From the NCBI GenBank assembly GCA_028820215.1, contig JAPPKD010000160.1, positions 106,635-170,634 of the forward strand: 64,000 nucleotides of DNA, given 5' to 3'. Below are positions 15,443 through 23,667 of this stretch, piece by piece. The stretch's first letter is position 1, and every line of letters begins with the position of its first letter. Both the position numbers and the translations under genes were made by a program. The notes below the pieces were generated by a model. The model ran no database searches and was not told the origin of the DNA. It saw only the letters and a program-made list of their open reading frames with translations. The DNA comes from Spirochaetaceae bacterium. GTDB taxonomy: Bacteria > Spirochaetota > Spirochaetia > SZUA-6 > Bin103.

Positions 15443-16702
15443 TCACCTCATCGAGCCCCCAGGAGACTCCTCACAGACGTCCGACCTCGCGCACACGCCG
15501 CCGGCCTCCAGCAACAGCGCGATGATGTCCGGATGTCGGGCGCGATCCAGCGGCGTGCGGCCGGATCTGTCCGTCGGATTGACTTCTGCGCCCGCATCCA
15601 GCAGCGCGGCCACGATGGCGGGATAGTCGCCGCCCGCGGCGCTGTGCAGCGGCGTGCGGCCCAGAAGATTGCGGGCTTCCAGATCCGCGCCGGCCTCCAA
15701 CAGGGCGGCGATGATGGCGGGATTGTGGTGGAGCGCGGCCGCGTGGTGCAGGGGCGTGCCGCGGCCGATCCGGTGCCGCGCATCCAGGTCGGCGCCGGCA
15801 TCGGTCAACGCGGTGATGATCGCCGGATTCTCGGTGTTGCCGGCCGCGGTGATCAGCGGCGTTGCGCCGAAGTCGTTGCGGGCTTCCAGATCCGCGCCGG
15901 CCTCCAACAGGGCGACGATGACAGCCGGGTTCTGGTTGGTGTAGGCCGCGGCGTGCAGCGCGGTGCCGTTGCCGTCACTGAGCCGGGCTTCCATATCCGC
16001 ACCCGCTGCCGCCAGGGCGGTGATGATGGTCGGATTCTGGTTGTACGCGGCGGCACTGTGCAGCGGCGTTGCGCCGTTCTCACTGCGTGTCTCGAGCGGC
16101 GCGCCGGCGCTCGCAAGAGCCGCGATGACGGCCGGATGATCGCTGTGCCGGGCTGCCAGGTGCAGCGCCGTGTTGCTGTCCGCCGTGGTGCGCGCGTCCA
16201 GGTCGGCCCCCGCGTCCACGAGCGCAGTGACGATGGCCGGGCGATCGTTGTAGCGGGCCGCCCAGTGCAGCGGCGTCACGCCGTCGTCGTGGCGGGCATC
16301 CAGGTCGGCGCCGGCGTCCGTCAGTGCGCCGATGATGGCCGGATGGTCGCTGTAGCGGGCCGCGGTGTGCAGCGGCGTGCCGCCGGTCCGCTGCCGGGCG
16401 TCGAGGCTGGCGCCGGCCTCGGCCAGCGCCGTGACGACCTCTGCGCTGGCGCTGTAGCGGGCCGCCCAGTGCAGGGCGGTGTTGCCGTCCGGGTCGCGCG
16501 CGGTGACGTCCGCGCCCTGGCGGATGCAGGAGACGACCCGCGCCGCATCAGCCCACTCGAAGAACGCCTGCGTGTGCATCTGGTCGCAGCCGGGGACGGG
16601 GGTCAGGCTGCAGCCCGCCGCAGCCGCCAGCACGGCAGCCGCCAGCGTAGCGGAGAGGATCCCGCGCCGACCGGCTTCGTTGGAACTTTCGGAATTCATC
16701 AT
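15443..16702 (-). CDS. Ankyrin-repeat lipoprotein
   Basis: A 419-residue predicted lipoprotein. The N terminus has a charged start, a hydrophobic stretch (ILSATLAAAVLAAAAGC) and an AAGC lipobox. About ten ankyrin repeats follow, each with a TALHxAA or TPLHxAA helix start and an A(G)ADLDAR turn. The last repeat ends PLDRARHPDIIALLLEAGG, then a short Cys-containing tail (VCARSDVC). Either of two tandem ATG codons (16702, 16699) may start it. Exported ankyrin proteins usually mediate protein-protein contact; in symbionts some act on host cells, but here the partner is unknown. Confidence 0.85.
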   Translation of the reverse strand: MMNSESSNEAGRRGILSATLAAAVLAAAAGCSLTPVPGCDQMHTQAFFEWADAARVVSCIRQGADVTARDPDGNTALHWAARYSASAEVVTALAEAGASLDARQRTGGTPLHTAARYSDHPAIIGALTDAGADLDARHDDGVTPLHWAARYNDRPAIVTALVDAGADLDARTTADSNTALHLAARHSDHPAVIAALASAGAPLETRSENGATPLHSAAAYNQNPTIITALAAAGADMEARLSDGNGTALHAAAYTNQNPAVIVALLEAGADLEARNDFGATPLITAAGNTENPAIITALTDAGADLDARHRIGRGTPLHHAAALHHNPAIIAALLEAGADLEARNLLGRTPLHSAAGGDYPAIVAALLDAGAEVNPTDRSGRTPLDRARHPDIIALLLEAGGVCARSDVCEESPGGSMR

Positions 16703-16776
16703 TCCGAGAATACCATCGCGGCCGGTCACGCACCTGCCCCGTTCACTCGGGCATGGGTGGCAGAAGCCGGCAGGCT

Positions 16777-17871
16777 CTATCCGTCCGAGAGGGCCGCCAC
16801 CACCCCGGCAGCCGCCAGCAGCAGGTCGAGCGAGCGCTCCATGCCCAGCTCCTCGCTTCCGCGGAAGCTGCTGCACACGCAGATCGTCACGTCCCGTTGC
16901 GGGTCGCCCAGCACCACCGCGCCGTAGCCGTTCATGTCGCCGTGGTGGCCGAAGGCGACCACCTGTGTGCCGTCCAGGTAGAGCTCGACGCCGACCCCGT
17001 AGCCGTTCGACGGGCCGGGCGAGCACTCCTCGGACTTGCGGGTCGCCACCCGCAGCATCTCCCGCCGCGCCGCCGCGCTCAGCAGCACGTCCTCCGCGCC
17101 CGGGCCCAGCGCCGCGCCGAACGCCGCGATCTCGCTCGGCGTCGAGTACAGGCCGCCGCTCGGCACGCGGAAGCCGCGCCCGGCGTGCTGGCGCTCCGAG
17201 TCGCGGATGCTGATCGACCCGTCCACCAGCCGCTCGTAGCCGGTGGCAAGCCGCTCCCGGTCCGCCGGCGGCAGGAACCCGGTCGCGGTCAGGCCGAGCG
17301 GCGCGCAGATCTCGGCGGCGACCAACTCCGGGTACGGCATCGCGCCCGCGCGCCGCACCGCCAGGCCCAGGATGGCGGCGCCGACGTTGGAGTAGTCAAA
17401 GCAGGCGCCCGGGGGATGGGCGAAGCGGGTGGCCGGGATGGCGCCCAGCAGCGTTTGCTCCCACTCGTCGACCGCACCGGCCAGCAGCCGCGGGATGCGC
17501 GGCTCGCGCGCCAGGCCGCTGGTGTGGGTGGCCAGGTCGCGCAGCGTGATGGCGCGCGGCTGCTCGGCGTAGCCGACCGTGGTCTCGATCTCCGGCACGT
17601 TCCGGGAGACCGGATCGTCCAGGTCGAGCACGCCCCGCTCCGCCAAGCGCAGCGCCGTCACCACCGTCAGCGTCTTGCTGATCGACCCCACCCGGTAGAC
17701 GGTGCCGGCGTCGGCACGCCGGCCCTGCTCGCGATCCGCCCAGCCGGCCGCGTGTCTCCACACCGTCCGCCCGCCATGCCGGACGGCCGCGCTCAGGCTG
17801 CCGGTCCCGTCGGCCTCGGCCGCCGCGTCCAGCGCGCCGGCCAGCTCCCGCCAGCGCGCTACCTCGGCCAT
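16777..17871 (-). CDS. Serine hydrolase (beta-lactamase/class C PBP family)
   Basis: A 364-residue member of the beta-lactamase/D-aminopeptidase superfamily. SxxK is at S63-I-S-K66 (VGSISKTLT), YxN at Y160-S-N162 (FDYSNVG), and the third motif is HHG in VAFGHHGDMNGYG. No signal peptide is seen, so it may be cytoplasmic, like many esterase-type members. It follows the nucleotidyltransferase gene by 20 bp on the same strand and could be the fourth gene of that operon, although start and stop do not overlap. The substrate is unknown. Confidence 0.8.
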   Translation of the reverse strand: MAEVARWRELAGALDAAAEADGTGSLSAAVRHGGRTVWRHAAGWADREQGRRADAGTVYRVGSISKTLTVVTALRLAERGVLDLDDPVSRNVPEIETTVGYAEQPRAITLRDLATHTSGLAREPRIPRLLAGAVDEWEQTLLGAIPATRFAHPPGACFDYSNVGAAILGLAVRRAGAMPYPELVAAEICAPLGLTATGFLPPADRERLATGYERLVDGSISIRDSERQHAGRGFRVPSGGLYSTPSEIAAFGAALGPGAEDVLLSAAARREMLRVATRKSEECSPGPSNGYGVGVELYLDGTQVVAFGHHGDMNGYGAVVLGDPQRDVTICVCSSFRGSEELGMERSLDLLLAAAGVVAALSDG

Positions 17872-17891
17872 CGGCTACGTACCAGCCGCCG

Positions 17892-18416
17892 TCACAGGGT
17901 GACGACCTCGCCGGGCCGCAGATCGGGCTTGAGGTCCCAGTACCACGAGCCGTCGTCCAGCTCGATGCGACGCGATCCCAGTTCCTCGAGCCTCGCTCGG
18001 AGGCGCGCCAGCTTGCGGCCGAGCACGCCGCGCGGATCGAACAGGAGAATGCCGTGGTGCGTCATGTCGAGCATCAACCAGGGCGTGTCCGCCAACTGCT
18101 CCTCCGAGCGGTAGATCGCGACCGGGGCGGTCGGCACGCCGCGTGCCGTCAGCTCGCGCGCCAGTGGCCGATCCCGCAACCGCAGCTTCGCGTGCAGAAA
18201 CGCCTCGGAGACGGTCTCGCGGTCGCCTCGGTGAGCGACGAACAGGTCGATGTCGCTCCAACGGTGCGCCTCACCCCGTGCCACCGAGCCGTACAGCGCG
18301 ACCGCGGTCAGCCGCGCGCCGAGCTCGGCGTGCACCTCGGTCAGCAGGGCGTCGGTCAGCGGCTTGACGTCGGCATAGCCAAACGAGGACTCGCCCCGCT
18401 CGTCTGCAGCCGTCAT
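17892..18416 (-). CDS. Minimal nucleotidyltransferase (Pol-beta/MNT-like)
   Basis: A 174-residue protein with the DNA-polymerase-beta-type active site LYGSVARGEAHRWSDIDLFV: G43-S44 and the metal-binding pair D55-x-D57. Such proteins transfer nucleotides or AMP to proteins or RNA; some are antitoxins to HEPN toxins or parts of abortive-infection systems. No HEPN gene is adjacent. ATG 18416 overlaps the stop of the DUF3226 gene by four bases (ATGA), so it is translationally coupled as the third gene after the AAA ATPase. That linkage suggests a shared defence or regulatory role (inference). Confidence 0.8.
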   Translation of the reverse strand: MTAADERGESSFGYADVKPLTDALLTEVHAELGARLTAVALYGSVARGEAHRWSDIDLFVAHRGDRETVSEAFLHAKLRLRDRPLARELTARGVPTAPVAIYRSEEQLADTPWLMLDMTHHGILLFDPRGVLGRKLARLRARLEELGSRRIELDDGSWYWDLKPDLRPGEVVTL

Positions 18417-19027
18417 GGAGCCCCTAGCCGAGACAGGAACTCGCGGACCTTGGTGAACGCAGCATGCTCGAAGTCCCAGACGCCTTGCTTCGCTGCCACG
18501 CCGACCGAGACCCGAGGATCGCTGGTCGTGGAGAGATAGGCGCATGCCCGTGCCTTGTCAGACCGACGAATCGTCCCACCGCCTGACTCGATACACGTGA
18601 AGAACCGGTCGATGCAACCGTCTTCTTGGCTTTCCGCAAAGGAACGCGCCAGCACCGTTTCGAGCATGCCTGGCGCGTCTTCGGGCAACACCAACACGCT
18701 GACCATGGGACTTCCCGGCGCAACCACGCCTATCTCTTCGGGGAGCGCCAGCCTTGCCTTGTCCAGTGCCGAACGTACGCTTTGAAATGCCGACCGAGCG
18801 GAGGCCTCGGCATCACGCACGATCCCGAGATGGCGGACATCGGCAAACCTGGGAGCCCTCACCAGTGCGGAGAGAAAGCCACTCAGTTCACTCACGCCCC
18901 CGTAGTTCTGAATCTCCATCCGAGAAATCCGAAGATGATCACGGAAGGCTTCAAAGAAGTTTCGATAGTCGTTGCCTTCAACCAGAAGTTGAACCGCTGA
19001 CGTGATGGCATGCGGCTTCACAGTCAA
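18413..19027 (-). CDS. DUF3226 (TOPRIM-like) protein
   Basis: A 204-residue DUF3226 protein. The TOPRIM-like pattern is clear: LLVEGNDYRNF (catalytic-type E17), IQNYGGVSELSGFL, then GIVRDAEASARSAF (acidic pair D72/E74) and the conserved GVWDFEHAAF end. TOPRIM folds serve as nucleases in OLD-family and related systems; DUF3226 activity itself is not firmly established. TTG 19027 overlaps the AAA ATPase stop as TTGA, the preferred start; GTG 19021 is an alternative. It is coupled at both ends to its neighbours, giving a three-gene unit resembling a split OLD system. Confidence 0.8.
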   Translation of the reverse strand: MTVKPHAITSAVQLLVEGNDYRNFFEAFRDHLRISRMEIQNYGGVSELSGFLSALVRAPRFADVRHLGIVRDAEASARSAFQSVRSALDKARLALPEEIGVVAPGSPMVSVLVLPEDAPGMLETVLARSFAESQEDGCIDRFFTCIESGGGTIRRSDKARACAYLSTTSDPRVSVGVAAKQGVWDFEHAAFTKVREFLSRLGAP

Positions 19028-20088
19028 CGGACCTCAATGTCATGGCGGATTGCGGCCGCGATCTCGGATCGCTCGTAGGTGACACACCTGCATCGGCCTT
19101 CGTCGACCTCCAGACGATGGAGAGCAAGGTCGTCAGTCTGGATGGCCTGGTCGGCGGCTTGGACGCATTCGAAGCTGTGGGTGGTGGCGAATACCTGGAC
19201 GCCATAGCGCCGTGAGGAGTCATCGATCACCCGCCACATGTCGGTCAGCACGGAGTGATGGATGCCGTTCTCGACTTCGTCGATGAGTACGAGGCCGTTT
19301 TCGGCGCTTACAAATCCCAGCACGATGCTGGCAAATCTCGTCATCCCCTCGCCCATGACCGACAGCGGCACGAGTTCGGGGAGCCCGACGTCTCCCCAGA
19401 TCATGGGCCAGCCACTGGAGGAGTTGTCTACGATGCTTCTCAAGCGAGGCTCGATCGCCTGCAGGGGCTTGAGGAGCACGTCGCCTTGCTTTTTCTTCCG
19501 TAGCGCCCCCAGGAGGATCGCGTCTTCGCGACCGGTACGTGATATGGACGAGTGCAAACTGGCCGCGAAAGGAATTGTCTCGTGGTGGTGTTCGAAGTGG
19601 ATGTCCTTCGCGGAGAGTTGAACGGCAGCCCGGATCGCGGGTCCGTCGCCCTGCTGGAATCTGAGCGTCAGTTGTTGGTCGAAAAGGCCTTGGTCCGCGC
19701 GGCCGGCGTCCTCCAGGGGAAACGCCGAGTTCGTGCGAGGTTCGAGCGCGACCGTGAGCGACAGACTGCCGCGCGGTTGATGATGCGCGGTGATTTCGAT
19801 GGTGCGATCGAAGTCGAACCCGAAGAACAGGGGCTTCCACAGGGTCTCGCGAACCGAGGCGCCGGTGATCCGCGCGTCCGATCGGGTTTCGACATCGTTC
19901 GCGGTCCGGGTGATGCTTGCATTCAGGGCCAAATGAGGGTTGCCGCCTCCCGAGAGGAGAAACAGCGCTTCCAGCAGGGATGTCTTTCCCGCGTTGTTAC
20001 CGCCCGCGACGACGTTCACGCGGCTCAGCCGCGTGACCTCGAGATCGCCGAACACGCGATAGTTGCGGATCCTGAGTCGATCAAGCAT
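19024..20088 (-). CDS. AAA15/OLD-like ATPase
   Basis: A 354-residue SMC/ABC-like ATPase. Walker A is GGNNAGKTS (about 29-37), the signature-like region is SVMGEGMTRFASIVLGF, Walker B is GLVLIDEVENGIHHS (about 265-279) and a switch His lies in FATTHSFEC. The N-terminal LDRLRIRNYRVFGDLEV is typical of the AAA15/RecF-like group. ATG 20088 is the first plausible start, 33 bp after the luciferase-like gene. It is coupled to the DUF3226 gene by a 4-bp overlap. ATPase plus TOPRIM partners occur in OLD/Gabija/PARIS-type antiviral systems, so a defence role is plausible. Confidence 0.85.
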   Translation of the reverse strand: MLDRLRIRNYRVFGDLEVTRLSRVNVVAGGNNAGKTSLLEALFLLSGGGNPHLALNASITRTANDVETRSDARITGASVRETLWKPLFFGFDFDRTIEITAHHQPRGSLSLTVALEPRTNSAFPLEDAGRADQGLFDQQLTLRFQQGDGPAIRAAVQLSAKDIHFEHHHETIPFAASLHSSISRTGREDAILLGALRKKKQGDVLLKPLQAIEPRLRSIVDNSSSGWPMIWGDVGLPELVPLSVMGEGMTRFASIVLGFVSAENGLVLIDEVENGIHHSVLTDMWRVIDDSSRRYGVQVFATTHSFECVQAADQAIQTDDLALHRLEVDEGRCRCVTYERSEIAAAIRHDIEVR

Positions 20089-20120
20089 CGGCCACCACCA
20101 ACGGAACCGCCGGCCGGCCC

Positions 20121-21197
20121 CTAGCCGTCCGACAGCGCAGGCACCACCTCGGTGGCCAGGAGCTCCACGCAGCGCCACCAGCGCTCGTCGTTGTCCGAGT
20201 CCTGGGCGAGCATGAGCAGCGTGCCGAAGCCGCCGGTGATGTCGATCACCTCGCGCAGGCGCTGCACGACCGTGTCGACGCTGCCGATGATGCACAGGTT
20301 CTCGAGCACGTACGGGACGTCGATGTCGTCGTCGGTCATGCCCGGGTCGAGCTTCATCGCCTCCTGCACCATGCCGGCCTTGAGGATCTTGATCAGGTAC
20401 TCGTACGAGCGGGCGTAGGCGCCGTCGGCGCGGGCGAACTCCCAAGCGTCGGCGTCAGTATCGGCCACCATGATGCTGCGCGACACCCGCCAGTCGGCGC
20501 GGTCCGGCTCCGGGCGGCCGGCCTTGGCCGCGCCCTCGCAGTAGACCTCCCACTGCCGCTTGAGCACTTGCGGGGTGACCATGTTGGCGCTGATCGGGAT
20601 GTAGCCGCGCTCGCCGGCGGTGAGCGCGCCGCGCGACTCCGCCTTGATGATGCTGGTCGCGATCGGCGGGTGCGGCTTCTGGTAGGGCTTGAGGATGTCG
20701 CCCATGTTGAAGTCGGGGCGGGGGTTCTGGACCTTGATCTCCCAGAACTCGTCCTTGAGCTCGTACGGCGCCTCGGACTCCCACAGCTTCAGGACCATGT
20801 CCATGCCGCGTATGGTCATCAGCCCGACCTCGGCCGGGTCCAGGCCGAACAGCTCGTAGTCGCACGGTACGCCGCCCTGGCCGAAGCCGATCAGGAAGCG
20901 GCCGCGCGCCAGGTGGTCGAGGTAGGCCAGCCGGGTGGCGATGTTGGCCGGATGGTGCAGGGGCATGATCGTCACGCCCGTGCCCAGCTTGATGTTCGAG
21001 GTGCGCGGCAGCGCGTTGGCGATGAAGACGTCGTTGGAGGGAATGGGCTCCCAGTCCAGGGTGTGGTGCTGGCCGATCCACGCCTCCTCGTAGCCGAGCT
21101 TGTCGCAGCGCACCACCAGCTCCAGGTCCTCCTCGTAGCCTTCGGTGCGGTCGCGCTCCGGCGGATGCAGCGGCATCATGAACATTCCGAGTTTCAT
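20121..21197 (-). CDS. LLM-class (luciferase-like) flavin-dependent oxidoreductase
   Basis: A 358-residue bacterial-luciferase-like monooxygenase. Recognisable segments are the N-terminal strand MKLGMFMMPLHPP, EEAWIGQHH, the flavin-region GTGVTIMPLHHPANIATRLAYLD and GRFLIGFGQGG. Such enzymes use FMNH2 or F420H2 to oxidise small organic molecules; the cofactor and substrate cannot be assigned. It is transcribed divergently from the acetamidase-like gene (57 bp). It lies 33 bp upstream of the AAA15 gene, so it could lead that operon or simply adjoin it. Confidence 0.85.
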   Translation of the reverse strand: MKLGMFMMPLHPPERDRTEGYEEDLELVVRCDKLGYEEAWIGQHHTLDWEPIPSNDVFIANALPRTSNIKLGTGVTIMPLHHPANIATRLAYLDHLARGRFLIGFGQGGVPCDYELFGLDPAEVGLMTIRGMDMVLKLWESEAPYELKDEFWEIKVQNPRPDFNMGDILKPYQKPHPPIATSIIKAESRGALTAGERGYIPISANMVTPQVLKRQWEVYCEGAAKAGRPEPDRADWRVSRSIMVADTDADAWEFARADGAYARSYEYLIKILKAGMVQEAMKLDPGMTDDDIDVPYVLENLCIIGSVDTVVQRLREVIDITGGFGTLLMLAQDSDNDERWWRCVELLATEVVPALSDG

Positions 21198-21254
21198 CTC
21201 AGCGGACTCCTTGGCGGCTCGTCGTCACGGTGACCGGGTTGTAAGCTCGCCCCG

Positions 21255-22190
21255 ATGATAGCAAAGCGTCCGCTCCGGCACCGGTATCGGCCCACCCACT
21301 ACTACCGCACCCTCGGCACGCACGAGCCCGTGGTTTCGATCGGCGACGGCGACACCGTGGTCACCTCCACCGTCGACGCGGGCGGCAGCGACGGAGCAGG
21401 CGACCAGGTGACCCCGCGCGGCAACCCGCAGACCGGCCCCTTCCACGTCGACGGGGCCGAGCCCGGCGACGCGCTGGCGGTGACCCTGCACGCCGTCACG
21501 CCCAACCGCGCCACCGGCTTCACCACCTCGCCCGTGGATGCGCAGGTGCTGGAACCCGGCTTCGACGCCGGGGCGAAACGAATGGTCGACTGGCGTCTCG
21601 ACCTCGACCGCGGCACCGCCACGCCGATCGACGTGCCCGGCCTGGAGGCGCTGCAGGTGCCGCTCCGCCCCATGATCGGCTGCTTCGGAGTGGCCCCCGA
21701 CCGGGGGGAGGCGATCTCCACGGCCACCTCCGGCGCGCACGGCGGGAACATGGACTACGCCGGCTTCGTGGCGGGCGTCACCGTCTGGTTCCCGGTCTCG
21801 GTGCCGGGCGCGCTGTTCTTCCTGGGCGATGTGCACGCCGTGCAGGGCGACGGCGAGATCACCGGCAACGGCGTGGAAGTGTCGGCCGACGTCACCTTCT
21901 CCGTGCGCGTCCTGTCCGGGCGCGCCATCGCCTGGCCGCGCGCGATCTCCGCCGAGCACCTGATGACGGTCGGCTGTGGCCGCCCGCTCGACCAGTGCGT
22001 GCAATACGCGACCGGAGAGATGCTGCGCTGGCTGGGCGAGCTGGGCCTGCCGGAAACCGCCGCGCATACGCTGCTGGGTCAGGTGGTCGAGTACGACCTG
22101 GGCAACATCTACGACCCCGCCTACGTGATGGTGTGCAAGGTCCGCAGGGATACTCTGCGCGCGATCGGCCTCTCCCCGGAGGACCTGTAG
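21255..22190 (+). CDS. Acetamidase/formamidase family amidase
   Basis: A 311-residue member of the FmdA/AmdA family, which hydrolyses formamide or short amides to ammonia. Family landmarks are HVDGAEPGDALAVTLHAV, PMIGCFGVAP, GAHGGNMDYAG and LGDVHAVQGDGEITGNGVE. The length is typical of the short acetamidase branch. ATG 21255 is the first in frame after the divergent promoter region. It could release ammonia from amides formed by the divergent flavin oxidoreductase (inference). Confidence 0.85.
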   Translation: MIAKRPLRHRYRPTHYYRTLGTHEPVVSIGDGDTVVTSTVDAGGSDGAGDQVTPRGNPQTGPFHVDGAEPGDALAVTLHAVTPNRATGFTTSPVDAQVLEPGFDAGAKRMVDWRLDLDRGTATPIDVPGLEALQVPLRPMIGCFGVAPDRGEAISTATSGAHGGNMDYAGFVAGVTVWFPVSVPGALFFLGDVHAVQGDGEITGNGVEVSADVTFSVRVLSGRAIAWPRAISAEHLMTVGCGRPLDQCVQYATGEMLRWLGELGLPETAAHTLLGQVVEYDLGNIYDPAYVMVCKVRRDTLRAIGLSPEDL

Positions 22191-22209
22191 AGCCGCGCAT
22201 CTCCAATAT

Positions 22210-22244
22210 ATTATGCCGACGAACATAATGCTCGCGTGCATAAT
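22210..22244 (+). promoter_or_regulatory. ATTATG/CATAAT operator before the ATPase gene
   Basis: An AT-rich stretch in GC-rich surroundings has ATTATG at 22210-22215, its inverted copy CATAAT at 22224-22229 and a third copy CATAAT at 22239-22244. A TATATT-like -10 overlaps the first arm. The spacing suggests a repressor site covering the promoter and the ribosome-binding region. The ATPase protein carries a winged-helix segment and could bind its own promoter (inference). Confidence 0.55.
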
Positions 22245-22250
22245 AGTGCG

Positions 22251-23657
22251 ATGGAGTTTCTCGATCGTGCCGGCGAGCTACGGCGCCTCGACAACGCGTT
22301 GCGCCACTCCGGGGCGTTCGCCGTCATCTGGGGACGCCGCCGGGTAGGCAAGTCCCGCCTGCTCCTGGAGTGGTCGCGGCGCCGCGACGGCCTCTACACG
22401 GTCGCGGATCAGTCGGCGCCCGCCGTTCAGCGGCGCTACCTGGCCGCCGCGGTCGCGGAGCGGTTCGGTGGGTTCGCCGACGTCGAGTACCCGGACTGGC
22501 GGTCGTTCTTCACCCGCCTGGGCGACGCCGCCGCGCGGGCGAGCTGGAACGGACCGTTCATCCTCGACGAGCTGCCGTACCTGATCGCCGCGGACCCGTC
22601 GCTGGCCGCCGTGCTGCAGAACTGGCTGGACCGCCCCGGCGGGCGGCCGTGCCTGGTGGCAAGCGGTTCGAGCCGACACATGATGCACGGCGCCGTGCTC
22701 GACGCCGACGCTCCTCTGTACGGCCGTGCGGTGGAGGCATTCGCGGTGCGCCCGCTGCGGCCCGGCTACCTGGCCGACGTCTTCACCGCGGCGACACCGC
22801 GCTCTCTGGTGTCCGCCTACGCGCTCTGGGGCGGCCTGCCGCGCTACTGGGAGCTCGCCGAACCGTACGGAGGCGACCTCGCCGCCGCGGTCGACGAGTT
22901 GGTCCTCGATCCCTCGGGCCCGCTGCACGAGGAGCCGGACCGCCTGCTGCTGGCCGAGACGCCGCCGGCCACCTCGCTGCGCCCGCTGCTGGATGCCATC
23001 GGCGCGGGCGCCCACCGCATCAGCGAGATCGCGGGCCGGCTCGGCAAGCCGGCCTCCAGCCTGACGCGGCAGCTTGCCGCCCTGACCGAGATGGACTTCG
23101 TGCGCCGGGAGATCCCGTTCGGGAGCAGCCCGGCGTCCGGCAAGCGCAGCCTCTACCGGCTCGACGACCCGTTCCTGCGCCTGTGGTTCGCGGCCGTGGC
23201 CCCGCACCGGGCGGCCCTGGCGGAAGCGCCGCGCGACACCCGGCTGCACTACTGGCGCCGGCACCGGGCGGCCTTGGAGGGCTACGCGTGGGAGGAGCTC
23301 TGCCGCATGGCGGTGCCGGAACTGCACCGGATCGACACGCCGCTGGCTCCCCTGGGACCCTGGGAGCCGGCGCGGCGCTACTGGCGTGGCAACGCCCCCG
23401 AGCTCGACGTCGTGGCGCGCTCGGTCGACGGCCGGCGGCTGCTGGTTGGCGAGGCGAAGTGGTCCGCGCGATCCGGCCCCGTATCGAGGGCCGGTCCCCT
23501 GCCCGGCATCGGCGGCGTGCCCGGAACTGCCGGTCTGGAGGCGGTAGGCGTCAGATTCGTGCCCGAGGCGTCGGTCAGGATCGATGCCTCGACCGGCGTA
23601 CACCTGGTGGACGCGAGTGACGTGCTCTCCGTTTTGCGCGAGACGGACCGCTATTAG
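22251..23657 (+). CDS. AAA ATPase with winged helix and DUF234-type C-terminal domain
   Basis: A 468-residue protein of the ATPase_2/DUF234 family common in archaea and bacteria. Walker A is WGRRRVGKSRLL, Walker B FILDELPYLI, and sensor-like GSSRHMM follows. A helical winged-helix region is at about 250-310 (ISEIAGRLGKPASSLTRQLAALTEM). The C-terminal domain ends with ELDVVARSVDGRRLLVGEAKW, a PD-(D/E)xK nuclease-like motif. ATG 22251 is preferred over GTG 22236, which lies inside the operator repeats. The role is unknown; mobile-element or defence functions have been suggested for the family. Confidence 0.75.
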   Translation: MEFLDRAGELRRLDNALRHSGAFAVIWGRRRVGKSRLLLEWSRRRDGLYTVADQSAPAVQRRYLAAAVAERFGGFADVEYPDWRSFFTRLGDAAARASWNGPFILDELPYLIAADPSLAAVLQNWLDRPGGRPCLVASGSSRHMMHGAVLDADAPLYGRAVEAFAVRPLRPGYLADVFTAATPRSLVSAYALWGGLPRYWELAEPYGGDLAAAVDELVLDPSGPLHEEPDRLLLAETPPATSLRPLLDAIGAGAHRISEIAGRLGKPASSLTRQLAALTEMDFVRREIPFGSSPASGKRSLYRLDDPFLRLWFAAVAPHRAALAEAPRDTRLHYWRRHRAALEGYAWEELCRMAVPELHRIDTPLAPLGPWEPARRYWRGNAPELDVVARSVDGRRLLVGEAKWSARSGPVSRAGPLPGIGGVPGTAGLEAVGVRFVPEASVRIDASTGVHLVDASDVLSVLRETDRY

Positions 23658-23667
23658 AGCTAAGGGG

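Noticed and set aside
15533..16927. Repeat-rich plus-strand frame
   Set aside because: It is the antisense of the ankyrin gene; repeats mirror the ankyrin codons.
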